36,033 bases of DNA from the NCBI GenBank assembly GCA_027452005.1, contig DAIDHF010000027.1, positions 1 through 36,033 of the forward strand. The letters run 5' to 3'. The stretch comes from Acidimicrobiales bacterium (GTDB lineage Bacteria; Actinomycetota; Acidimicrobiia; Acidimicrobiales; JAKAVM01). The notes under the pieces were generated by a model. It made no database searches and was not told the DNA's origin. It saw only the letters and a program-made list of their open reading frames with translations. A program made the translations under genes and the position numbers. This document shows, in pieces, positions 12,426 to 21,524 of the stretch (the first letter of the stretch is position 1; every line of letters begins with the position of its first letter).

Positions 12426-12772
12426 CCTCTGGTCTTTCTCCATCCAATGTCTCTCGGATAACGGGGTGGCCGGTCGATGATCTTCTCAATCGAGAAATTC
12501 CCCAAACCGACTACATCCCAGATGAAGATGACATCTCTCGGGAAACAGCCTTGTTCGTAGGTAAGATCATCTCTCAAGCTCAACAAATCCTGGACCATGG
12601 ATCGCTCCCCAACCGTCTTCGTCTAATGGCAATGGTCCTTCCTCGTCTAACTCAACAACTCGGGAAAAACCAGCCCCGGGAAATGGAAGACCTACGAGCC
12701 CGGTTCTTAGATTTGATGTCCGATATACCGCAAGGAAACCTTGATGAGTCTGCATCTGACTCGGCTGATTAG
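12335..12772 (+). CDS. Probable small terminase subunit
   Basis: 145 residues directly upstream of the large terminase, overlapping it by 29 bases. Residues about 20-55 include a helix-turn-helix-like segment (SGLSPSNVSRITGWPVDDL), and the rest is helical with acidic C terminus, as in small terminases that recognise packaging sites and form rings. Sequence identity to a named family is not evident; the call rests on position, size and the putative DNA-binding motif. The start has no clear ribosome site. Confidence 0.62.
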   Translation: MPSVRPRPNSRSEPQEENLPSASELIDKLLASGLSPSNVSRITGWPVDDLLNREIPQTDYIPDEDDISRETALFVGKIISQAQQILDHGSLPNRLRLMAMVLPRLTQQLGKNQPREMEDLRARFLDLMSDIPQGNLDESASDSAD

Positions 12773-14387
12773 CGAGCTCACAATCGTTGACAAGGAAGCC
12801 AATCTTGTCCCATTCCCTATCTACTCAGAGTTTGCTTGGGCGCAGCGACGCTTCATAGCAGAAATCGAGCGTCAACATTCCCTCGGAAAACCAATTCGCA
12901 TCATAACCCTCAAGGCTCGTCAACTGGGAATCTCAACCCTGTGTGAAGCTATTCTCTTCTATTGGGGTTTCTTGTATACTGGTACTAATGCACTTTGTAT
13001 CGCACATGAGTCAGAGGCTTCTCAGTCTCTTTTCGAGAAGACCAAAATGTACTGGGACTACTGGCCATATCACGCTCTCTTCTCCCTCAAGAACTCAACA
13101 CAGAAGCGTCTCACCTGGAAAGAAACAAATTCCTCTGTTCGGATCGCTACCGCCCGAAATGAAGGATCAGGGCGTGGACGAACTATTCAGGCGCTACATG
13201 CGTCGGAATGCGCATTTTGGGAGAACCCTGAAACGCTAATGACCGGCCTGAACCAGGCCATTCCTCGACGCCACGGAACAGCAATATTCCTCGAATCTAC
13301 AGCTAACGGAATCGGAAACTGGTTCTACCAAACGTGGTATGAAGCTGTGCGAGGAGAAAACGATTATGTTCCGATATTCTTTCCGGCTTTCGAGCATCCC
13401 GAGTATCGAATCTATGAACACTCTATTCGGTTCTCTGACCTTGATGAATACGAACTCAATCTTCTCCAATCCATCATCAAGGACAAAATTCCTGAAAAGG
13501 AATTCTACGCTCACATAGCCTGGAGGCGTTGGGCTCTCTCGAATCTCTGCAACTCCTCCCTCAAGGCTCTGATGCAGGAATATCCAGAGACTCCCGAGGA
13601 AGCTTTCATCTCTACCGGTGACAATGTATTCGACTTTGAGCACCTTGACGCTTGTTACGAGCCCCTCGAAGGAGCCCAAGGCGACATAGTTCACAATGGC
13701 AGTTCTTACGTCTTCCAGCCTTCACGAAACGGCAAGCTCACAATCTACGAAGAACCTTCAGATGATCGCTCTTGGGGTATGTACTTCGTCGGAGCTGATC
13801 CATGCTTCACCACCACCGGTGGCGATTATGGTTGTATCCAAGTCATCAATATGCGAACGCTTGAACAATCCGCCGTATGGCATGGTCGATGCTCGAACGT
13901 TGAGCTTGCAAAACACATCGCCGCTATCGGCACTTATTACAACAACGCCAAAGTCACCTGCGAAATCGAAGGCCCGGGTTACGGAACAATCGGGGCTCTC
14001 CTCGAAATGGGTTATCCGAAAATATGGAAGCACCGCCAGATGGATCGCTTCAACAAATTCTCCGAGAACTCGGCCTTCGGATGGTCTTCTAACTACAATC
14101 GCAAGCGTGCTGCAATCGGTCGCCTCGCCTACCTTATCAACGAACGCTCTCTTACCATCCATGACGAAATCACCTATCACCAGCTTCGTGAATATTCTGT
14201 CCTGATGGGTGGCGAACTCGGTCCTTCTTCCGCCTCAGGCCACGATGACGCAGTTTCCGCCTATGCGATAACTCTTATCTGCATGACAACCGATGGGCCA
14301 CCTCCTGAATATCAAACGGGTCTGCCCGTTCCGCAGGTTGGCTCTAATGACATTCAAGGCGAAGCGCCTTGGGAAGGATGGGAATAG
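12744..14387 (+). CDS. Large terminase subunit (packaging ATPase/nuclease)
   Basis: 547 residues from the ATG at 12744 (AAGG upstream). The ATPase has the terminase Walker A variant KARQLGIST (57-65) and a Walker B-like LHASECAFW with Glu155. The C-terminal RNase H-like nuclease shows acidic residues in the expected order: D352 (FVGADPCF), E407/E409 (VTCEIEGPG) and D501/D502 (SGHDDAVSAYA). It moves DNA into the prohead through the portal and cuts at the end of packaging. The nearest style by motifs is the broad phage terminase family with KARQ Walker A. Confidence 0.95.
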   Translation: MSLHLTRLISELTIVDKEANLVPFPIYSEFAWAQRRFIAEIERQHSLGKPIRIITLKARQLGISTLCEAILFYWGFLYTGTNALCIAHESEASQSLFEKTKMYWDYWPYHALFSLKNSTQKRLTWKETNSSVRIATARNEGSGRGRTIQALHASECAFWENPETLMTGLNQAIPRRHGTAIFLESTANGIGNWFYQTWYEAVRGENDYVPIFFPAFEHPEYRIYEHSIRFSDLDEYELNLLQSIIKDKIPEKEFYAHIAWRRWALSNLCNSSLKALMQEYPETPEEAFISTGDNVFDFEHLDACYEPLEGAQGDIVHNGSSYVFQPSRNGKLTIYEEPSDDRSWGMYFVGADPCFTTTGGDYGCIQVINMRTLEQSAVWHGRCSNVELAKHIAAIGTYYNNAKVTCEIEGPGYGTIGALLEMGYPKIWKHRQMDRFNKFSENSAFGWSSNYNRKRAAIGRLAYLINERSLTIHDEITYHQLREYSVLMGGELGPSSASGHDDAVSAYAITLICMTTDGPPPEYQTGLPVPQVGSNDIQGEAPWEGWE

Positions 14388-14734
14388 TGCCCCGTTACGA
14401 ATTCAAATGCCCTAAATGCGGATCGGTCATCCACGATTCTCCGACCATAACCGAGTGTCGGCTTTGTGGCTCTCCCGTAAAACGTAAGTTTTCCTTCTCT
14501 ATAGGTCGATCTTTCCAAGCGGGGTATAATCCTTTCGTAGGGCAATATGTCTCCAGCGCCAGACAGTATAAGGACATCGTGAAAAAGGGTTCTGACGATG
14601 CCTCTGAGCAAACAGGCATAGAGCACGATTACCAATTGGTAGATTTTCACGATAAAGAAGCTCTGGGGATCAAGCAAGAAAATCTTGATGCTCAATTCAA
14701 GCACCATAGGGACAACGACATACCATGGACCTAG
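14387..14734 (+). CDS. Zinc-ribbon protein (FmdB-like)
   Basis: 115 residues with a GTG start at 14387 (TAGTG overlap), giving MPRYEFKCPKCG, the usual opening of this family. Longer starts at 14369 and 14378 read through the terminase end. CPKC and CRLC form a four-Cys zinc ribbon in the first ~30 residues. The remainder is polar (FSIGRSFQAGYNPFVGQYVSS). Small zinc-ribbon proteins of this kind occur near terminase and portal in many phages; the role is unknown. Confidence 0.75.
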   Translation: MPRYEFKCPKCGSVIHDSPTITECRLCGSPVKRKFSFSIGRSFQAGYNPFVGQYVSSARQYKDIVKKGSDDASEQTGIEHDYQLVDFHDKEALGIKQENLDAQFKHHRDNDIPWT

Positions 14735-16458
14735 AACGAGAAGAGTCCCTAAAGGGTGAGCTCTGGACTTATTACACAACAGCTCGCCGAGCTCGTCAGG
14801 CCCAAATAGAACGTTGGAAAGTCAATCTTCGCTATCTCAAGAATCGTCCCAATGCCAATGTCTCCAACGAATATCTCCCGGACATTCGAGAGAATGAGAT
14901 ACTCCCGGTAATCTCATCCCGAGTTGGATGGATGACCGATCAGGAAGTCGAGTTCGAATCGACCCCCCGAGCTCTCCCAAATTCTCCATACTTCGATTTC
15001 TTTCTTCATCAGTGCTATAACCTTGACGCTCTTCTCAAAACAGCTTGGGAGCTCGGCAGTTGGGCCGATCAGTTCAAACTCATGTTCTTTGATACGGCTT
15101 GGTCAGGTACAGGCATAGTCAAAGCCGTCTGGGATCAATCTCTCTTCGAGGGTATTGGAGACGCAGCGGTGCGCAGAGTGTCGCCTTGGGACTTCTATCC
15201 CGATCCAGCAGCTACTTCCTCTCAAGATGGTTCTTACTACATCGAAGAACGTCGGGTGACTCTCGAAGAGCTAGAACGACTTTATCCGCAACTCTCAGCC
15301 CGGGATTTCGAAGACATGCGTGAGTACACCATCACCACAATGTCTGATGGCTCTTCAGCGACCCAGCCTAATCTCACCAATCCCGGAGCCCTTCCTGGAG
15401 GTACCGGCACTTACGGCTTACCAGGACAGGGGCTCGGGACCGAAACCAATTACGGCATCATGGTTCGTGAATTTTGGCTCCGGCAAAATGAACGTGAAGA
15501 ACTTGATGACGAAGCTCTCAATGACGAAACCGTTTATGACACTTGGCGTGTCATCGTTGTCGCTGCCAACAAGATTCTTCTTGATGAAAAAGCCCAAGAC
15601 CTTTACGGCATCAACACCCATCCCTACGCCTTTTATCGGGATGAAGATATCGGTGACTTCTGGGGCCTTCCGCTGATTTCTCAGCTTGCTCCGCTTCAGA
15701 AAGCCATCAATCGGCTCCTTTCAGCTCAACAATACAACGCCGAGCTTTCTGGCAACCCGATCTGGATGGAGGCCAAGGGTACCGGTACGGGTCGCACCCT
15801 AATGACCTCTCGCCCGGGTCAGCGTCTTGAAATTGACAACACTCAAGCGACGGCTTCAATTAAGCCTGGATGGGTATCACCTCCGCAAATGCCTCAACAA
15901 GTTATGGAACTCATCCAGTTCTACATTAGTCGCATCGAGAATATTTCCGGTCTATCAGGACTCCAAAAAGGAACTCCTCCCCCGGGACGCAACTCGACGC
16001 AAGTAATGAATCAGGTTCAGGAATCAGGATTCGTTCGTGTCCGATCATCTCTCCGAAATCTTGAAAAGACTCTGCGACGTTCAATCACGCTTGCTGCAAC
16101 TCTCATCGCTGAGAACTACACCACTTCACGAACGGTTGCAGTGATCGGACCTGATGGCGAAAAGACATCTCTCTATCTCGCTTCTCGATCTTTCTATTCT
16201 CCTACTGGGGAAAAGGACGAAGTGATGCCACTCCGGTTCACGATAGATGTGAATGCTGGTTCGAAGATGTCAACCTCTCGGCAAGCTCAAATCGCCGAAG
16301 CCGATACTCTCTTTGCCATGCACGCCGTTGACTCTGAATACGTGCTTAGAGCTCACAGGGTAAAGAACGCCAAGCAAATAACTCAGAGAATGCAACAGCA
16401 AGCTCAGATGATGGCCTTTGAAGCTGCGCTTGCTGGCGGAAAGAAAAAAAGACCCTAA
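14725..16458 (+). CDS. Portal protein
   Basis: 577 residues. It matches the P22-type portal pattern: N-terminal helical region with [13 protein letters not shown], a central [10 protein letters not shown] segment, and [31 protein letters not shown], which corresponds to the portal core and stem region. A C-terminal [27 protein letters not shown] helix follows, with a basic end (GGKKKRP). Twelve copies would form the channel at one capsid vertex. A Gly/Pro-rich insertion (about 212-236) is probably a loop. It overlaps the previous gene by 10 bases. Confidence 0.92.
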   Translation: MDLEREESLKGELWTYYTTARRARQAQIERWKVNLRYLKNRPNANVSNEYLPDIRENEILPVISSRVGWMTDQEVEFESTPRALPNSPYFDFFLHQCYNLDALLKTAWELGSWADQFKLMFFDTAWSGTGIVKAVWDQSLFEGIGDAAVRRVSPWDFYPDPAATSSQDGSYYIEERRVTLEELERLYPQLSARDFEDMREYTITTMSDGSSATQPNLTNPGALPGGTGTYGLPGQGLGTETNYGIMVREFWLRQNEREELDDEALNDETVYDTWRVIVVAANKILLDEKAQDLYGINTHPYAFYRDEDIGDFWGLPLISQLAPLQKAINRLLSAQQYNAELSGNPIWMEAKGTGTGRTLMTSRPGQRLEIDNTQATASIKPGWVSPPQMPQQVMELIQFYISRIENISGLSGLQKGTPPPGRNSTQVMNQVQESGFVRVRSSLRNLEKTLRRSITLAATLIAENYTTSRTVAVIGPDGEKTSLYLASRSFYSPTGEKDEVMPLRFTIDVNAGSKMSTSRQAQIAEADTLFAMHAVDSEYVLRAHRVKNAKQITQRMQQQAQMMAFEAALAGGKKKRP

Positions 16459-16499
16459 AACTTCCCCGGTCGAAAATTTTCCTGTATCCTACTTCTAGG

Positions 16500-16682
16500 A
16501 TGCCTCTCGAAAAAGGAACTTCTCGGAAAGTCGTTTCTGATAATATCCGAGAACTCCGATCGTCGGGTTATCCTGAAAAGCAGTCAGTTGCTATTGCTTT
16601 GAGCAATCAGCGACGATCTTCTCGAAAGAGAGGGGGTGTGAACAGGATGGCTCGTAAGGGTAGGAAGTCTCATCGCAAGTAA
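16500..16682 (+). CDS. DUF6496-type small basic protein
   Basis: 60 residues. The sequence [20 protein letters not shown] followed by KQSVAIALS matches a short phage/bacterial protein type (DUF6496-like) whose function is not known. The C terminus continues with an unusual basic tail, [11 protein letters not shown], reminiscent of the GRKSSR tails at 16-204 and 24208-24318. That tail begins with an ATG of its own. Probably a minor head or DNA-associated component, from its position between portal and scaffold. Confidence 0.75.
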   Translation: MPLEKGTSRKVVSDNIRELRSSGYPEKQSVAIALSNQRRSSRKRGGVNRMARKGRKSHRK

Positions 16683-16708
16683 TCAACCAACAACAACAGG
16701 AGCGTGTG

Positions 16709-16834
16709 ATGGCAGAGAAAAGGCCAGACGCCGGTAAGTCAAACATCAAGGAGCAGGGGCAGACTTCAGGACCCTTCGGAAACGATCCGTTTGCGAAGAC
16801 CAAGACTTCCGCTACTCCTCCGAAGCCGTACTAA
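16709..16834 (+). CDS. 41-residue hypothetical protein
   Basis: A short gene with AGGAG seven bases before the ATG. The protein is polar and Lys/Pro/Thr-rich (MAEKRPDAGKSNIKEQG, SGPFGNDPFAKTKTS) with no recognised domain and is probably disordered. It sits neatly between two head-region genes without overlap, which supports it being real. Confidence 0.6.
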   Translation: MAEKRPDAGKSNIKEQGQTSGPFGNDPFAKTKTSATPPKPY

Positions 16835-16840
16835 TCACTG

Positions 16841-17236
16841 ATGGCAAAGGACTCTCCCGCACCCTCTTTTGCTGAAGGCATGGGGCAAGTCCTTCATGCC
16901 ATTGCCGATACTCTCTCTGCACCTGATGCAGATGTTCACTTTCTCATGCAGTTGCAGGGAGCGATTATCGGTAAGATGAAACAATCGGGTATTCCCATGC
17001 AGATGGGGGCTGGTCCGAGACAAGCCAGCCCCCAAATGGGAGGACAACCCCCGATGGGAGGACAACCCCAAATGGGAGGACAACCCCAAATGGGAGGACA
17101 ACCCCCGATGGGTGCCTCCAATCCGTCTCAAACCGGTGCTCCCCCTTCGGCCCCGATGGGAGGAATAAGACCGGGAACTCAGACCCCTAGCCCCGACGAA
17201 TTGCGTCAGGCCCTAATTCAAAGGAATAACCAATAA
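16841..17236 (+). CDS. Hypothetical head-region protein with MGGQPP/Q repeats
   Basis: 131 residues. A helical N-terminal half (FAEGMGQVLHAIADTLS, DADVHFLMQLQGAIIGKMKQ) is followed by a Met/Gly/Gln/Pro repeat region encoded by four 18-bp tandem units (17036-17107), then a polar end. The repeat is a flexible linker. The amphipathic N terminus may bind portal or scaffold. Family not recognised. Confidence 0.65.
   Translation: MAKDSPAPSFAEGMGQVLHAIADTLSAPDADVHFLMQLQGAIIGKMKQSGIPMQMGAGPRQASPQMGGQPPMGGQPQMGGQPQMGGQPPMGASNPSQTGAPPSAPMGGIRPGTQTPSPDELRQALIQRNNQ
17036..17107 (+). repeat. Four 18-bp tandem repeats (MGGQPP/MGGQPQ)
   Basis: Units of ATGGGAGGACAACCCC plus CG or AA, in frame, each encoding MGGQPP or MGGQPQ. 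Copy number is likely to vary by slippage. It is a coding repeat within the 16841-17236 gene. Confidence 0.9.
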
Positions 17237-17238
17237 TC

Positions 17239-18162
17239 ATGTCAGATTGGTTCGACCCTGATGATTTCGATTTCAACGACCCCGCTCTTCTGAACGATCC
17301 TGATTTCCTCTCTGGTAAAAAGACTCCTTCCGATATTATGGGTCTGCCTGCCAATGAAGGGCAGGCAGACCCGGATGATGAGCATGAATCAGACGATGAC
17401 GAAACATCATCTGATGATGACTCTAACAACGACTCTGGCGAAAGTCAAGAAGAAAATTCAGACACATCTCCAGAACCTCCGTCATTTGACCCTACGGCCT
17501 TTGGGCTTCCTCTCGATGCGACTCCTGACACCATCAAGGAAGCACTTACTTACTACCGCAACCGGAATCTCCAGCAGCCTCCAACACCACCGGCTCCTCC
17601 CGTTGCAGATTCCCTGCTCGGCTTCCCGTCTTCCTTTCCCGGGCAGGTTACTCCCCCGCAGAGCTTTCTAGGGTCGGGCGAAGCGGGGGAGTATGAAACT
17701 GATCCTCGGATTCTTGCGACGATTCAGCAGCAGAATCAAGTTCTAGCCAATCTACAGCAGCAACAGCTCGAACAGGCACAGCACCAAGCACGTGTTACGA
17801 CTGAAGCAGCCGTAACGGCGTTCAAAAACGAATACGGTATTGACGACAATCTGATGTCGACAATACGTGAAGAAGCTCATCGCACTGGATATCTCCCCTC
17901 AATGATTGCTTCCTCAAAAGACCCATTCGAAGCAATCACATCATTGCTAAAAATGACTGCCTTCTCGAATCCGATTCTTCGTGATAAGATTCTAAATAAG
18001 CCCGATGGACAAGCTGCCACTCAGCAGGCAGCTAAACAACAAAAGCTAAATTCTCTGGGTGGAACATCCAAGTCAACTCGGACGGCACCCAAGAAGCCAT
18101 TGTCTCCAGAAGAAAATGATGCTGCAATGCTCAATGAGCTCACCAGCCTAATGAACAGCTAA
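17239..18162 (+). CDS. Probable capsid scaffolding protein
   Basis: 307 residues immediately upstream of the major capsid gene. The N terminus is extremely Asp/Glu/Ser-rich, the middle is Pro-rich, and the C-terminal half is helical with a Gln-rich coiled coil (ILATIQQQNQVLANLQQQQ) and ends in a short helix (AAMLNELTSLMNS). Length, composition and position fit a scaffolding protein that guides capsid assembly through its C-terminal helix. A 13-bp perfect inverted repeat lies at 17340-17372 in the acidic part. Confidence 0.8.
   Translation: MSDWFDPDDFDFNDPALLNDPDFLSGKKTPSDIMGLPANEGQADPDDEHESDDDETSSDDDSNNDSGESQEENSDTSPEPPSFDPTAFGLPLDATPDTIKEALTYYRNRNLQQPPTPPAPPVADSLLGFPSSFPGQVTPPQSFLGSGEAGEYETDPRILATIQQQNQVLANLQQQQLEQAQHQARVTTEAAVTAFKNEYGIDDNLMSTIREEAHRTGYLPSMIASSKDPFEAITSLLKMTAFSNPILRDKILNKPDGQAATQQAAKQQKLNSLGGTSKSTRTAPKKPLSPEENDAAMLNELTSLMNS
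17340..17372. repeat. 13-bp perfect inverted repeat inside the scaffold gene
   Basis: GGGTCTGCCTGCC (17340-17352) and GGCAGGCAGACCC (17360-17372) flank a seven-base loop, AATGAAG. It is GC-rich, so the mRNA hairpin would be very stable. No T tract follows. Confidence 0.75.
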
Positions 18163-18186
18163 CGGAGAACCTGACCAAGGACAAAT

Positions 18187-19161
18187 ATGGCAACCCCAAT
18201 CGGCAACAATACGCTTACCGCTCTGACGAGGCGTTACATACTCAATCAGGTTATAGATAACATCTATAGCTCGAATCCAATTTGGGTACGTCTCTATAAA
18301 ATGGGCCGCAAGTCGGTTCAGGGTGGTACCCAAATCGAAATCCCGCTCATGTACACTCACATGACTGCGGCTGGTCCCTATCAGGGCTATCAGCTTTTGG
18401 ATGTGACTCCTCAAGACACTATCCAGAACGCAGCTCTCGACTGGAAGCAATACTACGTTTCGCTCTCCATTGACGGCATGACCGAAGCCAAGAACTCTGG
18501 CACTCCAATGCAAGTTATGAACCTTCTGAAGACTCAGATGCGTCAGGCTGAAATGGAAATGTCTGATCAGCTTGGAACCGGGCTCTGGACCGATGGCGTC
18601 ACAAACACCCTCAACTTCGACGGCATCGTCGGAGCAGTTGACAATGGCACAATCAATGCCAACTACGGAGGGATCAACCGTACCGCTAATACCTGGTGGA
18701 AGTCTCAGGTCGACTCGGTAACTACCACAACTGGCTTCACGGCTCTCGAATCTCTCTTCGGGAAGTGCGTCAATGGTGGTCAGCATCCGACGATCATCGT
18801 GTCGTCTCAGGCTCGGTACGATAACTACTATGGTCTGAACCTGGCAACTCAGCGGTTCCAGATCGACTCCGTACCGCAGGATCAAATCCTTGCAAACGCC
18901 GGATTCACTAACCTCACCTTCAACAATGTTCCGTGGGTTGTGGATTCTCACGTTCCTACCACTTCTGGTACGAATGGTGGACCGTTCTTCTTGAACGAAA
19001 ACTACATGTCTCTGGCTGTTCATCCGAACGCAGACATGAAGTGGACAGGATGGAAGACGCCTACCGACCAGGATGCTAAGGTATCTCAGCTTCTTTTCTA
19101 CGGGCAGGTAATCCTTGAGAACTGCGCCCGCAGTGGGAAGTTCACCGCACTAACAAGCTAA
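18187..19161 (+). CDS. Major capsid protein (HK97-like)
   Basis: 324 residues. It lies directly after the scaffold with a normal ribosome site (AAGGA before the ATG) and has the features of a coat protein: no low complexity, an N-terminal arm with NTLTALTRRYILNQVIDNIY, WVRLYKMGRKSVQGGTQIEIP, a QMRQAEMEMSDQLGTGLW spine-helix-like region, and FLNENYMSLAVHPNADMKW near the end. The HK97 fold is inferred from gene order and general pattern. No protease gene is seen, so maturation probably proceeds by scaffold exit. Confidence 0.88.
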   Translation: MATPIGNNTLTALTRRYILNQVIDNIYSSNPIWVRLYKMGRKSVQGGTQIEIPLMYTHMTAAGPYQGYQLLDVTPQDTIQNAALDWKQYYVSLSIDGMTEAKNSGTPMQVMNLLKTQMRQAEMEMSDQLGTGLWTDGVTNTLNFDGIVGAVDNGTINANYGGINRTANTWWKSQVDSVTTTTGFTALESLFGKCVNGGQHPTIIVSSQARYDNYYGLNLATQRFQIDSVPQDQILANAGFTNLTFNNVPWVVDSHVPTTSGTNGGPFFLNENYMSLAVHPNADMKWTGWKTPTDQDAKVSQLLFYGQVILENCARSGKFTALTS

Positions 19162-19176
19162 GACCCTAGGAGAAAT

Positions 19177-19716
19177 ATGAATACCCCTTCGATCATCACA
19201 CGTATCGTTGAAGACGATCAGTATTTCGTAACCAACAATACCGATGAAGCCTTCACTCTCGGATGGAACTCTCGTCAGTATCAATTCGATCCAGGCGTGA
19301 AAGCGCTCGTACCTTTTGGTCTAATCGCTAATTGGTTCGGCGATCCAAGGGCAACTCCAGGTCAGCGCATCACCTTCGGCAAGGGTAAAGCCATCTCCGT
19401 TATCGCCAAGCGTGAGGATGAAATAACTCGCATCCTCACGCTATGGGGTGATATCAGTAATGGCAATGCTTCTGCCGTTCCGAAGTTCGTTCCTGATGTT
19501 CTTGTTCAGTTCTCCAATGGAGACAAGATCGAAACCATTAGGGACGACCCAGAAGGAAAAGGTGTCGCAGTATCAGTTACAAACGTTTCTGAGTCCGAGA
19601 AAATGAGAGAAGAGCTCGATGCACTTCGATCTACAGTCGCTAATCTCGAAGACGCTCTGAACGCCAAGCAAGCCAATGTCAAGAAAATCAATCCAAATGG
19701 AGTCGTAAATGCCTAG
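19177..19716 (+). CDS. Capsid-adjacent structural protein
   Basis: 179 residues, with AGGAG before the ATG. A beta-rich first part (DDQYFVTNNTDEAFTLGW, LIANWFGDPRATPGQRITFG) resembles short proteins found right after the capsid gene in other podoviruses. The C terminus is a coiled coil (SEKMREELDALRSTVANLEDAL). It may be a head-completion or decoration protein. It overlaps the next gene by eight bases. Confidence 0.65.
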   Translation: MNTPSIITRIVEDDQYFVTNNTDEAFTLGWNSRQYQFDPGVKALVPFGLIANWFGDPRATPGQRITFGKGKAISVIAKREDEITRILTLWGDISNGNASAVPKFVPDVLVQFSNGDKIETIRDDPEGKGVAVSVTNVSESEKMREELDALRSTVANLEDALNAKQANVKKINPNGVVNA

Positions 19717-20161
19717 TCAGCAACTCACTAATCCCACCGGAGCTTTCGGGCAGACTCCCGATTACGCTACGGTTACAGTCACTTGCCTCAACGCCGATAG
19801 TGTCGCAGTCACAGAGGGTCAAGTCCTCAAGATCGCAGCTTCGAATTCACCTAACAGTCCAGGTGGAATGATCCCGGCTTTCAAACTCGCAACCACTACC
19901 GTTGCCGACGATGCTCTTCTTTTTGGCTTCGCCGGAGAGACCATCGAACCCGGTTCCTACGGACAGGTAATCATTGGCGGCATCGTTTCCGCCGTAGCGG
20001 ATGAGGCAATGTCAGTCGGTAATCCGGTAATGCAGTCGATCACTACTGCGGGTAGGGTGCAGGCCCAGCCCACTCTTGCAGTCGGTAATCAGATTGGCTA
20101 CTGCCTCAACACCCCATCGGCAGCCGGTTCTCCCGCTGTCGTGTTCGTAACGAAGTTCTAA
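19709..20161 (+). CDS. Probable capsid decoration protein
   Basis: 150 residues, all beta-like with many small residues. It has GYxT-type strands (YATVTVTCLNADSVAVTEGQ) and alternating Gly/Val segments (SYGQVIIGGIVSAVADEAMS), which resemble DUF2190-type and other jelly-roll or SH3-like decoration proteins that follow the capsid gene. No Cys-rich or catalytic motifs. It ends in a TAATG overlap with the next gene. Confidence 0.62.
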   Translation: MPSQQLTNPTGAFGQTPDYATVTVTCLNADSVAVTEGQVLKIAASNSPNSPGGMIPAFKLATTTVADDALLFGFAGETIEPGSYGQVIIGGIVSAVADEAMSVGNPVMQSITTAGRVQAQPTLAVGNQIGYCLNTPSAAGSPAVVFVTKF

Positions 20162-20391
20162 TGCACTCAGGGCAAGAAGCCTTCGAGGAAGCTAAGAATA
20201 ATTTCATCAAGAGTCTCTACCGGCCAATGGGGCCGGTAGAGCTCCAAGTGGCCCTTTCCAACCTCAAGCCATTCCCAGAAGTCAAAGATTTCCAAAACCC
20301 ATTCGCAATCTCAGCTTTCGAGCTCTACTTCTCCCCCAACAATCAACCCAAAGGAGACTCTGATGTCAGAAACAATCCCCAATCTCGCTAA
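20161..20391 (+). CDS. Hypothetical 76-residue protein
   Basis: Family not recognised. Helical start (GQEAFEEAKNNFIKSLYRP), a middle FPEVKDFQNPFAISAFELYF and a polar end. It starts at a TAATG junction and overlaps the next gene by 29 bases. A strong hairpin (20211-20244) lies within it, between the head genes and the lysis pair. Confidence 0.58.
   Translation: MHSGQEAFEEAKNNFIKSLYRPMGPVELQVALSNLKPFPEVKDFQNPFAISAFELYFSPNNQPKGDSDVRNNPQSR
20211..20244. repeat. Inverted repeat before the lysis genes
   Basis: CTCTACCGGCC (20215-20225) and GGCCGGTAGAG (20231-20241) are exact complements around AATGG. GAG and CTC extend the stem beyond one bulged T. It could act as an mRNA stability or attenuation element between head and lysis genes. 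There is no T tract. Confidence 0.7.
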
Positions 20392-20635
20392 CGATGTTCA
20401 GCAGGCAGTCAACGATGTCCCGGCAGTCCTAACTCAGGCTGCTCAGGATATTCAGATTGCCGAAACTTTCTGGTCGAAGGTTTCGCCCGACATCATGCAC
20501 CACGTAACCACTCTTGCTACTTTGGCGTCTACGGTCGCATTGGCAGCTTCTCACCACAATGTCCCGGCTCTTCTTCAATATCTAACAGCCGGTTCGTTCG
20601 GTAGAAGCGCTGGTGTAGTGTACAATAAGAAGTAA
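20363..20635 (+). CDS. Candidate holin-like or minor protein before the endolysin
   Basis: 90 residues immediately upstream of the endolysin (TAATG overlap). AAGGAGA lies before the ATG. The middle has a moderately hydrophobic stretch (HHVTTLATLASTVALAAS, then NVPALLQYLTAG) that could enter a membrane, after a polar amphipathic N terminus. That layout fits a holin, but the hydrophobic segment contains His and is borderline, so the call rests on position. Confidence 0.5.
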   Translation: MSETIPNLANDVQQAVNDVPAVLTQAAQDIQIAETFWSKVSPDIMHHVTTLATLASTVALAASHHNVPALLQYLTAGSFGRSAGVVYNKK

Positions 20636-21522
20636 TGGCAACCGATCCACATTCCCTGCCTCAAGTCATCGACATCTCAGGATGGCAGGATGGTACTCCG
20701 ATCAATTACCAAGCCGTCAAAGAGGCAGGGATTGTCGGTATCATTATCAAATCGACTGATGGATCAATCCTTATCAATCCCTTCTACAATAGGGATGCGA
20801 ATGGATTCAATTCAGTCGGAATTCCGGTAGCTTCTTACCACTTCTTCGAGCCCGCTGTCGACATTCCGACCCAAGTCAGAACTGCGCTGAACAACCAAAA
20901 TCCTGCTTCGCAAGGAATCTGGTTGGACCTTGAGACCCAAGAGTCACTCAGCTGGGATCAGATTGCAAATTGCGCAAAGAACTTTCTTCAGGGCATTGCG
21001 AATGCCGGTGTCTTCACTGGCATCTATCTCAATAAGTTTTGGAGAGAAGCTCTCGAACCCTTTGGCTTCCCATGGGGATTTCCCTTCTGGTATGCCTTCC
21101 CTGAATCAAATGGAGAACTCGACGCATCATGCCAATTACAGCAGTATCAGCAAGTCCCGATCCCGGGGATAGAAGGCAATGTCGACATAAATGCCTTGTA
21201 TGTACCCCTCCAGGAGATTTTTCCTCGGGCTCAATCATCCTCACCCCCAATTCCTTCGACCCCCGTCCCAAGCCAACCCGTCCCAATTCCATCTTCCCCA
21301 AGCGTGGTGAACGTGCTTCCAGAGCTAACCGAAAACTCAACTGACACATTTCACGTTCAGCTACTCCAATCAACATTGAATCTATACGGCGCAGGATTGG
21401 CTGTCGACGGTTCTTTTGGTCCGATGACACTGAATTCAGTCCGCAACTTCCAGACTCAATCAGGTATCGGCATCGATGGGATAGTGGGTCCTGTCACCTG
21501 GGGTCACCTCTTTAGGGTATAA
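20635..21522 (+). CDS. Endolysin: GH25 muramidase + peptidoglycan-binding domain
   Basis: 295 residues. The N-terminal ~200 residues are a glycosyl hydrolase 25 lysozyme: VIDISGWQ with Asp13, and GIWLDLE with the Asp98/Glu100 catalytic pair. A Pro/Ser linker (about 205-225) joins a C-terminal PG_binding_1-type domain (LLQSTLNLYGAGLAVDGSFG, VGPVTW). It cuts the glycan backbone of the host wall at lysis. There is no signal peptide, so release needs a holin, perhaps the preceding gene. Confidence 0.93.
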   Translation: MATDPHSLPQVIDISGWQDGTPINYQAVKEAGIVGIIIKSTDGSILINPFYNRDANGFNSVGIPVASYHFFEPAVDIPTQVRTALNNQNPASQGIWLDLETQESLSWDQIANCAKNFLQGIANAGVFTGIYLNKFWREALEPFGFPWGFPFWYAFPESNGELDASCQLQQYQQVPIPGIEGNVDINALYVPLQEIFPRAQSSSPPIPSTPVPSQPVPIPSSPSVVNVLPELTENSTDTFHVQLLQSTLNLYGAGLAVDGSFGPMTLNSVRNFQTQSGIGIDGIVGPVTWGHLFRV

Positions 21523-21524
21523 AT

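Noticed and set aside
16459..16499. Internal promoter (TATCCT) before the 16500 gene
   Set aside because: A TANNNT box is present, but its -35 is poor and its distance from the ATG is not that of the other candidates.
18148..19023. 291-residue minus-strand frame
   Set aside because: It is antisense to the major capsid gene and has no recognisable domain; a shadow of a highly biased gene.
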